Below are positions 46,003 to 56,640 of a DNA stretch of 64,000 bases, piece after piece. The stretch is from Mermis nigrescens (Eukaryota > Nematoda > Enoplea > Mermithida > Mermithidae). The stretch is taken from the NCBI GenBank assembly GCA_036768485.1, contig JAVLUZ010000190.1, forward strand, positions 284,001-348,000, read 5' to 3'. Numbering within the stretch: position 1 is the stretch's first letter; the number at the start of each line of letters is the position of its first letter. Under the pieces are notes generated by a model, which was given only the letters and a program-made list of their open reading frames with translations, did not search any database and was not told the origin of the DNA. A program made the translations under genes and the position numbers.

Positions 46003-47290
46003 ACTCAAAGTCGGAGTGTTGGCAGACATAAAGAAGACGAAAATGCGCCAAAAATTCGTCTTCGTCTTTTTTATACTTGCAGATTTTGCTACCCCTTACA
46101 CTTCCACTCGAGAACTAGTGCAAATTTCGAAAAACAAAAATATGTATCTAGAGAATTCCGTCCTCTACAATTCTATACTATTGAATTGTATGAGGCATTC
46201 ATCCTGAGTTGTATACAAGCTGGGCGAGAAAACCCTCAAAAGTTTGTATATGTTATAACGTTATGTCAGAACTTTACACACTCATTATACGCTATGTATT
46301 AATTGTAAAGAAGAACAAAAAACACCCGCAGCGAATTTCTTTTTCTTATCTTTTGGAAAACCGCACCCTCAGATGTGTTCCCTTATAGCTGGGTATTATC
46401 GTAGCACGTCTCCACTCCTTCTTCAGAAAACGTACCCTTGAACAACGTTATTTCTGCAAAAGTCATCGATTATACTTATATTTGATACGCCGATGACGAA
46501 TATGATTGTCATTTTCAACAAAAATGTGTATATCTAAATTTATATGCAAATTTATGCGCACTGGACTAAACTGCTGGCACACTCATTCTAAACTGCTGAC
46601 AAATGTATTCTAAACTGCTGACTCAATGACTCAATTGGCTTTTTTGGTGGTAATCCCTTCCTGATCACTGCTTGAATCTTCAGATTGGTGTCAGACATGG
46701 GCTAAGCCTAAGGCATAAATAGGCGGAAATTGTGGAGCAATTTTCGCCCATCATAATAACTAATAACTATATAACATAACTATGCCTAAGCTTAAGCAAA
46801 TCGTAACAAGTCCTTGGTTGTCCTTAACCATTTTCTGTAGGCTTATTTTTGTGCATCCACATTGTTGCCAGCGCATGGGCTGGCTAAGCCTGTGATAAAT
46901 GGGCGAACAAAATTCAAAAATAAAACACAAAATACTTACAATAAAATCAACTTGTCTATTAAAAATTTTTATTATATCCTTAATCAGCTAATCAAATGAG
47001 GCCGCAACCGCTCATGCAGAATTTCAAATTTGAATAAAATTTGCATAAATTAGCTACGCGTTTTTGTTAAATCTGTCTATCGTATTCGTCATCAGCGTAT
47101 CAAATATGACTATAATCGATGACTTGCAGAGAAAACGTTGTTCCAGGATACGTTTTTCCGAAGGTGGAGACGTGCTACGATAATACTTTATAGCTCTAGG
47201 GGGTAGACATATGTATGTCGGGGGCAACCAAGTATGTATATTATTAGTACGCGCTAACGTGCTACCTATGAGTAATCCAATTTTATTTGA
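46003..47290. repeat. family-G repeat copy 2, last part, split by family H
   Basis: After the hAT insertion the G sequence resumes (GTTGGCAGACATAAAGAAG) and runs to TCCCTTATAGCT. It then continues after the family-H element with GCTCTAGGGGG and GTACGCGCTAACGTGCTACC, matching the end of copy 1 at 36900. Confidence 0.72.
46393..47186. mobile_element. family-H element with about 120-bp terminal inverted repeats
   Basis: Ends GTATTATCGTAGCACGTCTCC / GGAGACGTGCTACGATAATAC are perfect; similarity continues through ACGTTGTT and CATCGATTATA... to CGTATTCGTCATC about 120 bp in. The flanks TTATAGCT (46383-46390 and 47188-47195) look like an 8-bp duplication, allowing a 1-2 base shift. Non-coding. Confidence 0.85.
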
Positions 47291-48296
47291 TCGATTTATG
47301 GCACATGATTAGCAAGCATCATTAAAATGCTCATTTGTGGTACTAGATTTCGTCTGATTCTAAAAATTAAACAATGAACAAATGCAAACTATTCTTTAGT
47401 AATGCTCTTTACATAAGAAACTTTCTTCTGGACAAAAGCACCGGGCACATTTTTCGCTTCTAATAAAGGTCTCAACATCTAACATAAGTTGCAGAGGTCA
47501 CGCCATATCTCATCTACAATGACACATAAGGAAACACATCAAATAAGTATAAATTTTGTCGGAAAAAATTTATTTTAGTCACTCCACTGACCTCAAACTT
47601 CCTTATTTCGATTTTTAATCTGCTTTACTATCGTTAGCTTCTCTAACAGATGATTTTTAAAGAGAACATCTATCGAGTTGAACGCAAGTATTATTATGTT
47701 TGCTTTTAGCTGTCTTTTGTTATCTATTCAAAGCACGATTCTTTTCTAAACTTTGTTTGCCGCAAGAAATTTTAAAGGACTGTTGAAGTAATGGGAAATG
47801 CAGCTGAAAAGCCGTTGTTCGCAGAGTAAATGTACCTACCCAATCGAAGCAGGCCAAGGAAACAGGAAATCAACGTCACGCCTCGGGATGAGCGTTTTGC
47901 AAATACACGGGCAAATCTTTTCTCGTCAATTCTACTTTCTGGAAAACTGCTCGACAGGATCATCTAAAGAAACTTTTTATGAGCCCTGCGCTGTGCTTCT
48001 ATTTTCGAATTTTTCTATAGACAGTTAAGACGACCGAATTGAAAAATGATTAAATGCTAATCCAGGTCTATGAATTTCAAAGTCAGAAGCATATTGTACA
48101 TGCAATGCGAGCGTCTGCTGGAACGGAAAGGTGTTTTGAAAAAATCTGTCATTTTAAAGAGAAAGGGAACATACAAAGTCATCAACCTTTTGTTCGGAAC
48201 CTTTCTTTTCATCATCAAGTACACGCTTCGAGCTCAATAATTTATTTTACAGATAAATTGTTTAAGTTTTAATGCTATTCGAATCTGTCTCTATTA
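47291..48296. other. unique-looking sequence, no gene recognised
   Basis: Two open frames around 47798-48028 and 48054-48272 have no recognisable domain or splice context. Nothing else seen. Confidence 0.4.
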
Positions 48297-48569
48297 TAGA
48301 TGCACAGCATGGCCGATCTGAGGTGGTGGGTCAGCCGGTTTCGTGGGTCAGTGAGCTTTTTTGGGCCAAATGACCTCAAAAACTGGTTTAAATGCTGAAG
48401 TAGCAATAAGATTACGTTATTTCAAATTTCTGGTGAATTTCAAGCACTTCTAAAGAAAATTTTCGGTTCTCATATATTTTCGACCTACATTTTGCCTCAT
48501 TTTCCACAGAAAATTTTCCATTTTTGTATGCTGAGGTCTAGCTAAACCCCCATTCCCCACGTGCATGTC
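48297..48569 (+). mobile_element. family-B MITE
   Basis: GATGCACAGCATGGCCGATC at the left and CACGTGCATGTCTG at the right. The interior matches 14614-14878 (AAATTTTCCATTTTT; CAAGCACTTCTAAAG). Confidence 0.8.
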
Positions 48570-48576
48570 TGGTCTC

Positions 48577-48750
48577 GACTATAGTCCGTTTTACATAGCC
48601 TTACGGTTTTCATCAAAGAATTTTTGCTGCCGTAAACTGACAGCTTGCGATATGGATCAATTCGACACCCTATTGAAAATTGTTGGTTGACAACAGCCGA
48701 AAATCGTTAACTGAAAATCGCAAGCTTATGTGAAACACTTTTCGTAGGCA
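48577..48750. mobile_element. diverged family-C MITE
   Basis: TATAGTCCGTTTTACATAGC at the left and TATGTGAAACAC at the right resemble the family-C termini. The interior is only loosely similar. Confidence 0.45.
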
Positions 48751-48904
48751 ATTTATTGCTGACACTCCGCAAAATGAGGGAATATGCTGTTTTAGCGACT
48801 TCTTTGGCTCTAGAAGGTAGAAATCAATTTGCCCGATTTCGTCCTCCATTCAATTTCCGGAAAACTTCTATATTTCATATCTTACAAACAAAGAGCATCG
48901 TCAG

Positions 48905-49121
48905 CACACATGGAGGTATGCACCCCTTCTAGAAAGCCGAATGTCCCACAGAATTCAATTTTTGAAAGTGTTTCGCAATTTCAATGCATAGTGCTCGATG
49001 AGAAACGTTGAAAAATGGTGTTTTTTCGCTATGATACCACCGTTTTTAAGACCATTTTTTGACTTTGAAAAATCTTGCACCACTCCTCCCAGAATTTTGG
49101 TGCTGCCCTGCCCATCTATGA
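48905..49121 (-). mobile_element. family-A MITE
   Basis: CACACATGGAGGTATGCACC through GCCCATCTATG, with a shortened left part and the ATAGTGCTCGATGAGAAACG block. Diverged copy. Confidence 0.7.
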
Positions 49122-49283
49122 TCATCAGACGTCGAAAAATGTGTTATTGACCAGTTATTTACCTAAAAATTATCTTTAAAAAACTGAAAAAGGATCCTTT
49201 TGAAAAATTAATTCTGGGGAGGTGTGCAGGCTTTTTAGATTCTCGGAGGTTTGAACCCATCCTCAATCCCCTATGTGATCGTA

Positions 49284-49876
49284 ACCAGACGTGCGCGTGA
49301 GGGGTTTGGGGAAGTAGCCCCCTTGAAATGGAAAATTTTCTCAGGAAAATGAGGCAGAAAGAAGATGAAAATTGATGAAAATTTAGAATTTTCTGGAAAA
49401 GTGCTTTAAATTAACTAGAAACTGTGTAATAACGTAGTTATAACGCTATTTCAGCGCTTATACCTACTAGTTTTTGAGGTAATTTTGACCCAAAAAAGCC
49501 CTTGGTAAACTGGTAAAATCCCCTAAGCATGAAGTTACTTGATTCACCTCTACTGTAGGTGCGGGTGCCTATCTCCCGATTCACAGCCCTAGGCCAGCGG
49601 GTCTTAACTAGACCGAGTCTTGGTCACGGGGCCGGTGTGACTGCAAAGAACGCTGTTACCATCCGCCACACAAGTGAAGCTTCCCATTTATCAACCCCGG
49701 AGGGGTGAAAGGCTGGGTTGGCCTGACGAGAAGAACTGCGTCACCATGGATTCGAACCTAGGACCTTCCGATCCGTAGGTTTAAGTGTTTACCACTCGGC
49801 GTCTCTCCGGCCGAAAAACTCCAGACCACCTAGGCCGGTCGATCTTCCACCAGATGGGACATGCTTTGCATCTATG
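49284..49876 (-). mobile_element. family-B MITE split by a SINE
   Basis: Left part CCAGACGTGCGCGTGAGG to about 49514, right part GACATGCTTTGCATCTATGG at 49857-49876, both matching the family-B ends in reverse orientation. The SINE lies between. Confidence 0.72.
49520..49850 (-). mobile_element. tRNA-derived SINE
   Basis: On the - strand a tRNA-like head contains an A box (GCCGAGTGGT, 49791-49800) and a perfect B box (GGTTCGAATCC, 49748-49758) about 35 nt apart, forming an internal RNA polymerase III promoter. It resembles tRNA-Leu/Ser heads. A GC-rich body follows (CCCCTCCGGGG; CGGGAGATAGGCACC). The tRNA acceptor and T stems do not close as in a functional tRNA. End positions are approximate. 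Confidence 0.82.
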
Positions 49877-49916
49877 GTCGTAAATATGCTGTGTATTAGA
49901 GCGTTTGTTTAATTAG

Positions 49917-50235
49917 GCCGTCATTGCTGGACGAGGCGGTGGAGCAGGTGGAGGCGTGGCGCGCCACAGGAGGGTTTTAACACGCGGCATTCATGACATG
50001 GGCCCTTGCTCCGATCTGTGGAGTTGTTTAAACACGTTGTTCTTCACACTTTGCGGATCAAGCGCCTTATGCGGCGTTTTATTGACTGTTTTTGGCTCTA
50101 CGGAGTTCTTCCGCACTAAAGAACTTAACAGAGCGCTGCTCATCGTCGGTATAGTTCTACTATGTGCCGCGGTATTTTTTCTGGCAGCTGCTCTTGGTGA
50201 GACAATAGTTTTTACAAAAATTGATATGCTCATAA
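49917..50235 (+). CDS. candidate host exon, two-pass membrane protein
   Basis: Follows TTTGTTTAATTAG (acceptor) and ends at AA/GTATTT (donor), open throughout in one frame. Encodes a Gly-rich start (AGRGGGAGGG), a basic segment (ARHRRVLTRG) and two hydrophobic stretches: about 20 residues around FFTLCGSSALCGVLLTVFG and another around ALLIVGIVLLCAAVFFLAAA, separated by STEFFRTKELNR. The base composition is richer in GC than the surroundings and the sequence is not repeated elsewhere. I do not recognise the family. The family-E element begins only 12 bp after the proposed donor. Partner exons were not found. Confidence 0.5.
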
Positions 50236-50247
50236 GTATTTATGCAC

Positions 50248-51044
50248 TAGCAAAAGAAAAATGCTCCGATGGAACAAAAAAGATGAATATACTTGGAATT
50301 GTGGATTATTAGGATGTAAAAGGAGTGACTAGGAAAAGCAACCTAAAGTCGCAAAATCTGCTAAAAATCACACTTTCTTTAAGCAACACAAAAAATCGAA
50401 GTATATTTTGCGGCCAACAGATTAAAATAAATATTTAATCATAAAAATGATTGAAAAAGCAGCACGTTAGCTATGCAGTAGCTATGGGAAATGATATTGA
50501 GTAAACTAACAGTCTTTCTAAGCCAATTGAATGAAATAGCAAACATCGATGCATCCAAGACAATCGAAGAAATTGTTGGTTTAAAACAATAGGAAACGCG
50601 TAAGTTGACTTGAAACAGACTAAATGTAGGTACACTAGCATGCCCGTAACGATTGTGTGCACTAGTCAATCGGCCCCTGCTTTGCTTGCTATAATGCTCA
50701 TAACAAAATAAAACAACTTTAAATACAATACCACTTAGTTTTCTATCAATCAGGATACGAAGCTAGTCAGCGTTGCTACTTGCCAGCAATTTAAACAAAA
50801 GTAAACATCATCGATTTCGTTTATACACTCTTATCTGAAACTTTGAAAATTATTTTAAAAAGACTTATTTTTAGAGGCCGCAGAATATACTTCGATTTTT
50901 TGCGTTGCTTAGAGAAAGTGTGATTTTTAGCAGATTTTGCGACTTTAGGTAGCTTTTTCCTAGTCCCCTCCTTTTGCATCCTTAATAATCCACGATTCCA
51001 AGTATATTCATCTTTTTGTTCCATCGGAGCATTTTTCTTTGCTA
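50248..51044. mobile_element. family-E long-TIR element, copy 3
   Basis: Ends TAGCAAAAGAAAAATGCTCC / GGAGCATTTTTCTTTGCTA with about 150 bp of inverted similarity (ATACTTGGAATTGTGGATTA; AAATCGAAGTATATTTTGCGG). No coding sequence; best-preserved ends of the family. Confidence 0.82.
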
Positions 51045-52280
51045 GTACCCTACTTTTAATTAGCATGATTTGAGTACACCAGTCAGTAAACACATACAGT
51101 AGCACGCCACAATAATGACAGCAGTCCAAGAACGCGGAAAACAATATTGTTCTTAACATCAGCATTATCCTTTTTAAACGAGACAACCTTACATTATTTA
51201 AACAGATTAAAGTTTTTCAGCATAAACTTTACGCAAATATCAAGTGTTAGGAACACTAACTCTCAGATTTGGAAGTAAAATAAATTTGTAGTATAAACTA
51301 CATATTAACAACAAATGAATAGTGCAAACTTTACACAACTACTAGGTGTAGAGAAAACTAACAGTCAGATTCCGAATTCTGATTTTACGTAGAACATTTT
51401 GAAAAAAAATTTAGCTTCTGCAAGGCTCTAGAACTAAAGTTAATATGCAGTGTAAACTTTACACAACCACAGAGTGTAAAGAAGATTTTAGTCGGATTCG
51501 TAATTCTAATATTACTTTGATATTACGATTAAGATTTATGAAAAAATTGAGTCTCTACAATAACCCGAGAACAAATAAACATCAGTTGTAAACTACTTCA
51601 CACCACTGTTGAGCGTAAGCAAACGCGCTCAACTGGCGTCTCACATTTGATTCCTGGTACATTTTTGGACTCTAGAAAAAATCAAGCTTCTGCAAGGCTC
51701 TAGAAGTAAAGTTAATATGCAGTGTAAACTTTACACGACCACAGAGTGTAAAGAAAATTTCAGTCGGATTCGTAATTCTGATATTACTCTGGTATTACGA
51801 TCAATATTTATGAAAAAATTAAGTCTCCACAATGGCCCGAGGACAAATAAATATCAGATGTAAACCACTTTACACCACTGTTCAGTGCAAACAAACTGGC
51901 GTATCACATTTGGTTTCTGGTTCATTTTTAGACTTGAGATTATGTCCAGACTCATAACCCAGAACTTGGCAGAAAAAAACAAGACAGAAACACGTTCAAC
52001 TCCCCTATTTTTTTGACTTTACACCTCCCTAAAAAAGCTAAATATCGATGTAAACAAACGCAATTCGCTGTTACGCGTACCCCTTAGAAAGTACTTTATT
52101 TTTATCCTATTAGATCTCGCCTGACTTCTGAACAGAGAAAGTGGCGAACAAAAACATGGACAAAAACGCATTTTCCATTGTCCACCACAGTGTAAACTTT
52201 AAAAATCTGAACCTTAAGCCTCAGTGAGTGTAAATAAATTCGGTTCGGTCCAGTTTGTAGCTCTTTGATTGTAGAACGTT
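51045..52280. repeat. family-G repeat copy 3, truncated
   Basis: Repeats the same order as copy 1 after family E: ATTAGCATGATTTGAG, GTCCAAGAACGCGGAAAAC, then units with ACTTTACACAACTACTAGGT and GATTCGTAATTCTGAT. Similarity stops near 52280 in the equivalent of position 36070. Confidence 0.75.
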
Positions 52281-52790
52281 TGTATGTGAGTAGTAATGGC
52301 TGTCAGTCTGGGGGGCAACGCTGTAGGATAGCCTATCTTATAACATAGGCGATGACGTAAAAATCTGCTCCCTGAGGTAAGCTGAGCGAGCAACGTTAAA
52401 GTATGGTGAACATTTAGGACGAGAAAGACGGGGTGTGCGTAAGGGGGCCCCACCGCGCCGCCTGTTATAGCACGGTCTATCTTGCAGTGTTGTTCCTCAG
52501 CATGGTCAATATGGGTTGTCAATGAATTTTTTGCCAAAAAATGCTAAAATAGCATAAAAACTAAATTTCAATCATTTTTTTATTTCCGCACTTTTCACCT
52601 TAAATTTCCTATTTTTCTATGCCGAGATTCCCCCACGTGCATGTCTCATTGTGACGTACTTATGTTATATTTATTATTCGAAGAAAGCACGTAAACAACA
52701 AGTCACAAACAAATAAGTGATGTACAACTAATTTTGCTAAAAATTACACTAAAAATGAAAGAGGCAGCCATATAGAGCAGCATCAGTTGA
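52281..52790. other. no gene recognised; MITE fragments
   Basis: A GC-richer patch (52290-52470) of unknown nature is followed by a family-B end fragment (to about 52650, CCCCCACGTGCATGTCTC). Confidence 0.4.
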
Positions 52791-52849
52791 CCACCTTGCT
52801 TACTAAAAAGAAATACGATATGACAAATCGTTGCAGGTATCGCGTAAAT

Positions 52850-52987
52850 AACATGAAAAAATTCGCATTAATTTCGAGTGTTTTTTTAGGATTTCTGAGC
52901 ATCTCATCCGTAGATGCAAAGCATAGCGGTTCTAAGGGTCAGCTAGAGAGCTTCTTTTTAGCCACAAAAAACAGGCATAAGTGCTAA
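52850..52987 (+). CDS. short ORF with a signal-peptide-like start
   Basis: From the ATG at 52850 the frame reads MKKFALISSVFLGFLSISSV, DA, then a basic, Ser/Lys-rich tail to a stop at 52985-52987. A charged start, hydrophobic core and small residues before the expected cleavage site look like a secretion signal. The tail from about 52940 overlaps family-B-like sequence, so a real exon would have to end before that. It may be the first exon of a small secreted protein, or chance. Confidence 0.3.
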   Translation, partial: NMKKFALISSVFLGFLSISSVDAKHSGSKGQLESFFLATKNRHKC

Positions 52988-53107
52988 AATGTAGTGTAAA
53001 ATTTTGATTTTCATAAACTCCCAGAAACTTTTCCATTTAGGTCCCCTCCCTTAGGTGTATGTCTCGTCTCCCACTCATTTGCATGTGTCTGCATACTACC
53101 GAAAACT

Positions 53108-53440
53108 TGTGAAATATTTTTGTCAAGTTGTGAAAATTTTTTGTCAAGTTGTGAAATATTTTTGTCACGTTGTGGAAATTTTTTGTCAAGTTGTGAACAT
53201 TTTTTGTCAAGTTGTGAAATATTTTTGTCACGTTGTGGAAATTTTTTGTCGAGTTGTGAAAATTTTTTGTCAAGTTGTGAAATATTTTTACATGCTTAAG
53301 CATAGTACTTTTGTCAAATTGTGAAATATTTTTGTCAAGTTGTGAAATATTTTTGTCAAGTTGTGAAAATTTTTTGTCAAGGTGTGAAAATTTTTTGTCA
53401 AGGTGTGAAATATTTTTGTAATGTTGCGAAATATTTTTGT
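53108..53440. repeat. minisatellite, 21-22 bp unit
   Basis: About fifteen units of GTGAAATATTTTTGTCAAGTT, alternating AATATTTTT and AAATTTTTT variants and CAAG/CACG/CGAG changes. Confidence 0.95.
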
Positions 53441-54449
53441 AAAATTTTTATATTTTGCTGAAAGTATGCAGTTTTACGAGTTTTTGCTAAAATAATAGGA
53501 ATTCATCAATAAGACCAAAAAAGAGAAAATATAGAAAATGTTTATGAAAAATATGACTTTACAGTGCTCAAAGCCGTCATCTCAGCTTGATCAAAAGCTG
53601 TTTACACCCTAAAAAATTAAAATTGCTTCAATTCTGCATCATGAATGCAGGTTTACTGCATCCATGACCCCAGCTGGCATGACAGGGACGTATGAATGTT
53701 GTGAAAATATTGACCGCACATACAAATTCCTATAACTGCAGGCAATTTCTCAGAAAGTATTAATTTTGTAAGTTTTCCGTGTTGCTCCTTCTGGGGCTAG
53801 GCACCCAAAACATGACTTAGTATCAGGAAAGTATGAGTCATCCGTCAAAGCACTACAAAAAATTGCAATTTGTTACGTCATATTATGCAATATGCGCGCA
53901 ATGATGACTCAGCACAAACTCGTTCCGGAATGGGTTGTGCAAGTTGTTCCAGAATGGCTTACAGAGCGCTCTGCCTATAAATAGTCCAAGCAGAGCTAGC
54001 GAGCTCATTCTCCTCAAGAACTCTGGCGGCACATTTCGAACTTCCAGCTTTCAACACTCTATTAGCTGTGGTCCAGTCGAGGATATGGGTCGGAAATGAG
54101 CAGCTTATTGGTGTTATACTACAAAAAATCTTGGAGTATGGACAAATAGGCGTTCGGAACGCGATAACAGCGCAATACTGGGCGACTATTGTTGAAGATA
54201 GGTCGTCACAGGAACTTTGAGAGCCGGTCATAAATCGCCAGACGCTACAAAAGCTAGTCGATAGTCGATTATGGGCTGGCGAAGAAAAAATTATTTCGTT
54301 TATTTTCCAAGAATTCATCAAATTATCAAAGGCCGACAGACAGAACAAATTTCGGATCGCCTGATTTCTGGGACATTATTTTCGGCGAAGAAGAAGGAGC
54401 TCAAGTCGGCTGGGGGTGAGAGGCGAGTGATTATTACGTTGTCGGTGAA
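53441..54449. other. region upstream of the Polinton polymerase, unassigned
   Basis: No recognisable product. A TATA-like GCCTATAAATAG occurs at about 53970. A + frame at 54271-54468 overlaps the start of the polymerase frame at 54450 but has no domain I know. A terminal inverted repeat or a neighbouring Polinton gene could lie here. Confidence 0.35.
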
Positions 54450-55700
54450 ATGTTTAGGACTAGAGTGAAACGGTTTAAATCTGAGGCCAGGGACTATAAC
54501 CTACATTTCCTACGCTTGGAGGAACTTTGCGGTTTTGGCGGATTCCTCCAGTCCGTTTTGAACAGTGCGTTGGAAAGGATTTTAGATGGTTGTAGTCCCG
54601 ACGATTTGGTCAGAGTCGAGCTTATTCACCCGAGTCTGGACTGGCACATAATAATTCCTTTTGTCCCTAGACAATTTATGAACGCCGATCAGATTTCAAG
54701 CGTCATAGAATGAGTCAATCAATCATGAAAGGATTTTTCATTCAACAAGGTAATCAGTTTAAATGTTATAATAGTTGAAGCCCCCATGGGTGGCCGCAGG
54801 ACAGAGCGTAAGAAAATTTCAAGAACGAGAATCGTTAATTGGGATACTTGGTTTCAAAGACACTGTGGGAACGGCGGGTTTATATTCAAATCCAAAACAC
54901 TGATAAATTATGTTTAGCTAGAGCTATAGTCACGGGAAAAGCTAAATTAGATAATGACTTCAGATGGGAGACTATAAGAAAGGGAGACAAAAGTCGTCAT
55001 ACTTCACAAAAACGTTTAGCAGAAAATTAAATGGTTGAAGCGGGTCTAGGGGAGCATAGGGCACTTTGTGGGATTGAAGAAGTTTGTAAAATTCAGGCCG
55101 TTTTATCACCTATGTACCAATTAAAAGTTTATTCTCGCGATTTTAAGGATTTGCTAATTTTCTCAGGCCCCCCGGCCGAAAAAATTATACATTTGTACCA
55201 CCATCACAATCATTTTGATTTAATAACCCGAGTCCTCGCATTTTTTGGTTCTGTATATTATTGTGAAACATGTGATAAACCATATGATCATTCTGATTGA
55301 CACGAATGTAATAAGGGCGAATGTAGATGTGATTCGTCTCCTGAATGTACATTTGAAAATTGGCAATTATGTGGCAAATTAATCGATGGTTCATGAGCAA
55401 ATCATGTTTTGACAAGCATAAAGTAGGAAAACCGTCAAAAACTAACGATAAAGCTCGTCTTTCAGTCTGTCAGTCTCTAAAACGCTGTAAAACATGTAAT
55501 CAATTATTAAGCAGTATATACGGTAAAAATCATAAATGTAATCAATTTTTCTGTAAGATTTGTAATTGTAATGTAGATCGAGACGACCATCAATGTTATA
55601 TGAAGCCTATAGACAAGAATTCCGAAGCAAAACATAAACCATTCTTTATATTTTTCGATTTCGAAACTCGTCAGGATGTAGAAATTGGGGATAGTGATAG
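54450..55700 (+). pseudogene. Polinton/Maverick DNA polymerase B, N-terminal part
   Basis: Protein-primed family-B DNA polymerase of a Polinton (Maverick) element. Landmarks in order, in shifting frames: LQSVLNSALERIL and ELIHPSLDWHIIIPF (54500-54670), LARAIVTGKA (about 54923), a Cys/His-rich region with CETCDKPYDHSD, CKTCNQLL and CKICNCNV (55260-55590), and FIFFDFETRQD (about 55645), the first exonuclease motif. Frameshifts and stops near 54715, 55020, 55300 and 55365 break it. It is cut after about 55700 by the LINE at 55700-62155 and resumes at 62225. Same strand and order as known Polinton polymerases. This copy is decayed. Confidence 0.82.
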
Positions 55701-56013
55701 TGATAAAGGGGTGGGCGCAAGCCCTTCACGCAGGCTAAGAAGCCCATTGTGTACCCCACAGAAACTTTTGAGAGCTAGTCGCACAAACGTTTTGAGGCTT
55801 TAATAAACCCCAAAAGTTGAGCAACAGGCTCCTGTAAAACGGCCGAGGGTTCAATATGTGGAGCATGGAAGAAGCTAGCTCTCAACTTATCAAACCCAGG
55901 GCAGTGACAAAGGAAGTGGATAGAATCCTCTTCTGTGAGCAGACATTTTGCACATTTGGGGTTGTCGGAGACCCCAATAGTACATAGGTGTCTGTTGAGG
56001 GGACAGTGTCCAG

Positions 56014-56640
56014 TTAAGAGACCAGATACTGTCTTATCTTAAGCAGCTTACGATCTAAGCTGATCAAGGAGCTGGCTATTTTCTTGCATGGCCTCTCCAT
56101 AAAGGATCTGGCCTGATGGCAAGTCTTTTGCTCACTCCAATATTGAACATGTTGTTCCCTGACCCAGCTGTTGATGTCAGCCTTAGCAACAGCTCTGGAG
56201 ACAGCAACTACCGGTTCTGGGCCAACGTGTCTATGTGCCGATCCCATTTTTGCAGCATGATCCGCAAATTCATTGCCCTCAATGCCGCAGTGACCTGGGA
56301 CCCATAATAATTTGACATTGTTGTCCTGCGAGAGTTCTTGCAAAGCAAGAACACACTCGAGAACTAACTTTGAAGACACTTTTGGAGATAGAAGTGACTT
56401 CAGAGCAGATTGACTGTCAGAGCAAATAAAGATGGTCTCATTTCTGAGGGCCATCAATTCTCTGCTACGGCAGCATTGTAAAATAGCGAGTATTTCTGCC
56501 TGAAAGACAGTACACATACTGCCTAAGGTAAAATACCGCATCCGTTTAGACTTCTGGAAATAGATGCCCGCGCCTGAGGTATTCACAAAGCGTGATCCAT
56601 CAGTGTAGCAGAAAATTTCAGGAGGCGAGAGAATATTCAC
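56014..56640 (-). pseudogene. LINE RNase H domain
   Basis: The frame contains FCYTDGS (first Asp), FQAEILAILQCC (Glu), FICSDSQSALKSL (second Asp) and WVPGHCGIEGNEFADHAAK (His and final Asp): all four acidic residues of an RNase H1 fold. In such LINEs it degrades RNA in the RNA-cDNA hybrid. The domain is complete. It sits at the C terminus of the polyprotein, as in I, R1, LOA and some Jockey elements. Confidence 0.92.

Noticed and set aside
53108..53440. Possible CRISPR-like or coiled-coil coding array
   Set aside because: Simple 21-22 bp tandem repeat; the peptides are repeat translations and there are no spacers.
53959..54348. 129-codon frame on the - strand upstream of the polymerase
   Set aside because: No recognisable domain, no homologous partner, and opposite to the Polinton gene direction; probably chance.
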